From: Deltaproteobacteria bacterium
GTDB taxonomy: Bacteria > Myxococcota_A > SURF-8
DNA length: 6,670 nucleotides
Direction of reading: 5' to 3'
NCBI GenBank assembly: GCA_029570245.1
Contig: JAKQSH010000171.1
Coordinates: 1 to 6,670 of the forward strand
Position 1 is the stretch's first letter. Each line of letters begins with the position of its first letter. Of the stretch, positions 5,616-6,670 are shown piece by piece. Below the pieces are notes generated by a model, which did not search any database, had not been told where the DNA came from, and was given only the letters and a program-made list of their open reading frames with translations. The translations under genes were made by a program, and so were the position numbers.

Positions 5616-6670
5616 AACATTATGTAATCAGATCGTTTGAAACTCTTCTTGTCGCTTTCCTGCTGACCTTGACCGCTCAGCCGCTTCCGGCTCAGGAGAA
5701 CGGCACTGCTGCGCAGTCTTTAGAAGAAAACGCATCACAGGCAGAAGCCCCGAACGCCGCCGATGTCTCTTTGAGCCGTCAGGACGTGGACGAAACGGTT
5801 GACCGTTTCACCATGCGTGTCATGGAATTTCATTCGGAAATTTCCGAACAGGTCGAGAACGAATACAAGCGCCTTCAGAAAGCCATCGAGAACAGATACG
5901 ACAAAGATGTGAAGAAGCTCGAAGGTGAAGAGCGCCTCGACATTGAACTGGCCATAGCCAAATTCGAGAAATTCATCGCGCGCTATCCGTCCGAAAAGCT
6001 CTACACTCCCGACGTGATGTTCCGCCTGGCCGAGCTTTATTACATTGTCGATAAGGAGAAATTCGACAGAAATTCGCAGGCGCTGTGGGCGGTATACGAA
6101 AAAGAGCTGCAACGCTTCGACGAAGGACAAATCAGCACCGAGCCGGTTCAGCCGCATGCCGACTTCTCCCGTTCGATAGAACTGTACAACAGAATCGCCA
6201 CGGTGTTCCCCGATTACCGTTACATCGACGCAGTCTACTACCTGCTGGCTTATGCATACAAACAGCACAACAACCTTCCAAAGGTGCGTGAATCCTTCGA
6301 GAATCTCATTGCGCTGCGACCGGATTCCAAATACATCGCCGAAGCTTACCTGTACATAGGCAACGCCTATTTCGACGAAATGATGTACGAGCCGGCGCTG
6401 GCGGCTTATCAGAAGGCGGCCAATTTCAAGGACAGCCGCTTTTACGACGGTATTCTGTACAAGCTGGCTTCCACCTATTACATCACCAACCGTTTCGGCG
6501 AAGCGGTGCGGGCATTTGCCGATGTCTGCGACTTTTCGGAAGAAAAGTACAAAAAAGAAGGCCGTCACAGCTATTTCCGTCAGGAATCGCTGGACTACAT
6601 CGCTTTCTGCTATTCGCAGGGCGCCGAATACTGGTCGGAAGTCGGCGTGAACGGCCTGAGCAATTTCTTC
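5612..6670 (+). CDS. Exported TPR protein, partial (3' end outside window)
   Basis: There are 353 codons without a stop up to the right edge. The signal peptide has a basic start (MKHYVIR), hydrophobic core LLVAFLLTL (12-20) and likely cleavage after PLPA (27/28). There is no lipobox. Residues 28-60 are a low-complexity Ala/Glu/Gln linker and 60-110 a charged helix, possibly coiled coil. TPR-like repeats then follow: AIAKFEKFIARYPSEKLYTP (114-133) with DVMFRLAELYYIVD, SIELYNRIATVFPDYRYIDA (188-207), AYAYKQHNNLPKVRESFENL (213-232), AYLYIGNAYFDEMMYEPALA (245-264) and LYKLASTYYITNRFGEAVRA (282-301). The layout, with tyrosine-rich TPRs that contain FP or YP turns and a long insertion (about 146-184), is like the AglT/AgmU-type TPR proteins of the Myxococcus gliding and envelope apparatus. 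BamD/YbgF-type TPR proteins are another comparison. It is translationally coupled to the preceding gene and probably works with it. The total length is unknown. Confidence 0.9.
   Translation, partial: MKHYVIRSFETLLVAFLLTLTAQPLPAQENGTAAQSLEENASQAEAPNAADVSLSRQDVDETVDRFTMRVMEFHSEISEQVENEYKRLQKAIENRYDKDVKKLEGEERLDIELAIAKFEKFIARYPSEKLYTPDVMFRLAELYYIVDKEKFDRNSQALWAVYEKELQRFDEGQISTEPVQPHADFSRSIELYNRIATVFPDYRYIDAVYYLLAYAYKQHNNLPKVRESFENLIALRPDSKYIAEAYLYIGNAYFDEMMYEPALAAYQKAANFKDSRFYDGILYKLASTYYITNRFGEAVRAFADVCDFSEEKYKKEGRHSYFRQESLDYIAFCYSQGAEYWSEVGVNGLSNFF

Noticed and set aside
5735..6568. 277-codon open frame antisense to the second TPR gene
   Set aside because: The plus-strand product has a signal peptide, TPR repeats and an ATGA overlap with its neighbour. 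The antisense frame is a Phe/Val-rich shadow.

Overview
The window holds two divergent gene sets separated by about 290 bases of non-coding DNA. Base composition is moderately GC-rich (roughly 50-55% by eye). The Mpl-type ligase, which handles meso-diaminopimelate peptides, together with three exported envelope proteins, points to a diderm bacterium with DAP-type peptidoglycan. The TPR/coiled-coil operon resembles, from memory, loci of Myxococcota and other former Deltaproteobacteria. That placement is an inference and a less-studied phylum is possible. No tRNA, rRNA, CRISPR array, transposase or phage gene was seen.

Left part (1-2254, minus strand): a two-gene murein peptide recycling unit. 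The promoter-proximal gene (1318-2241) is an S66 LD-carboxypeptidase of the LdcA type. It is followed after 17 bases by a long reading frame (1300 to 1, running off the left edge) with no stop codon in it. This frame joins a complete cytoplasmic serine beta-lactamase-fold hydrolase to the N-terminal domain of Mpl, the UDP-MurNAc:tripeptide ligase. The hydrolase belongs to the PF00144 branch that includes Bacillus MurNAc-L-Ala amidase AmiE. If the hydrolase is an amidase, the two polypeptides would cover peptide release, trimming of tetrapeptide to tripeptide, and ligation back to UDP-MurNAc.

Middle (2242-2539): divergent promoter region. A strong extended -10 sigma70-type promoter reads right and a weaker candidate reads left. 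A short inverted repeat lies just downstream of the predicted right-hand start point.

Right part (2540-6670, plus strand): an operon of three genes. All three products carry N-terminal signal peptides: a small conserved periplasmic protein (coiled coil plus beta-rich domain), a 774-residue TPR plus long coiled-coil protein that starts at TTG behind a hairpin presenting its ribosome binding site, and a TPR protein cut by the right edge. The last two overlap by ATGA. The set looks like a periplasmic or outer-membrane-associated scaffold, recalling the TPR proteins of the myxobacterial gliding/envelope machinery, but no function can be assigned from sequence alone.
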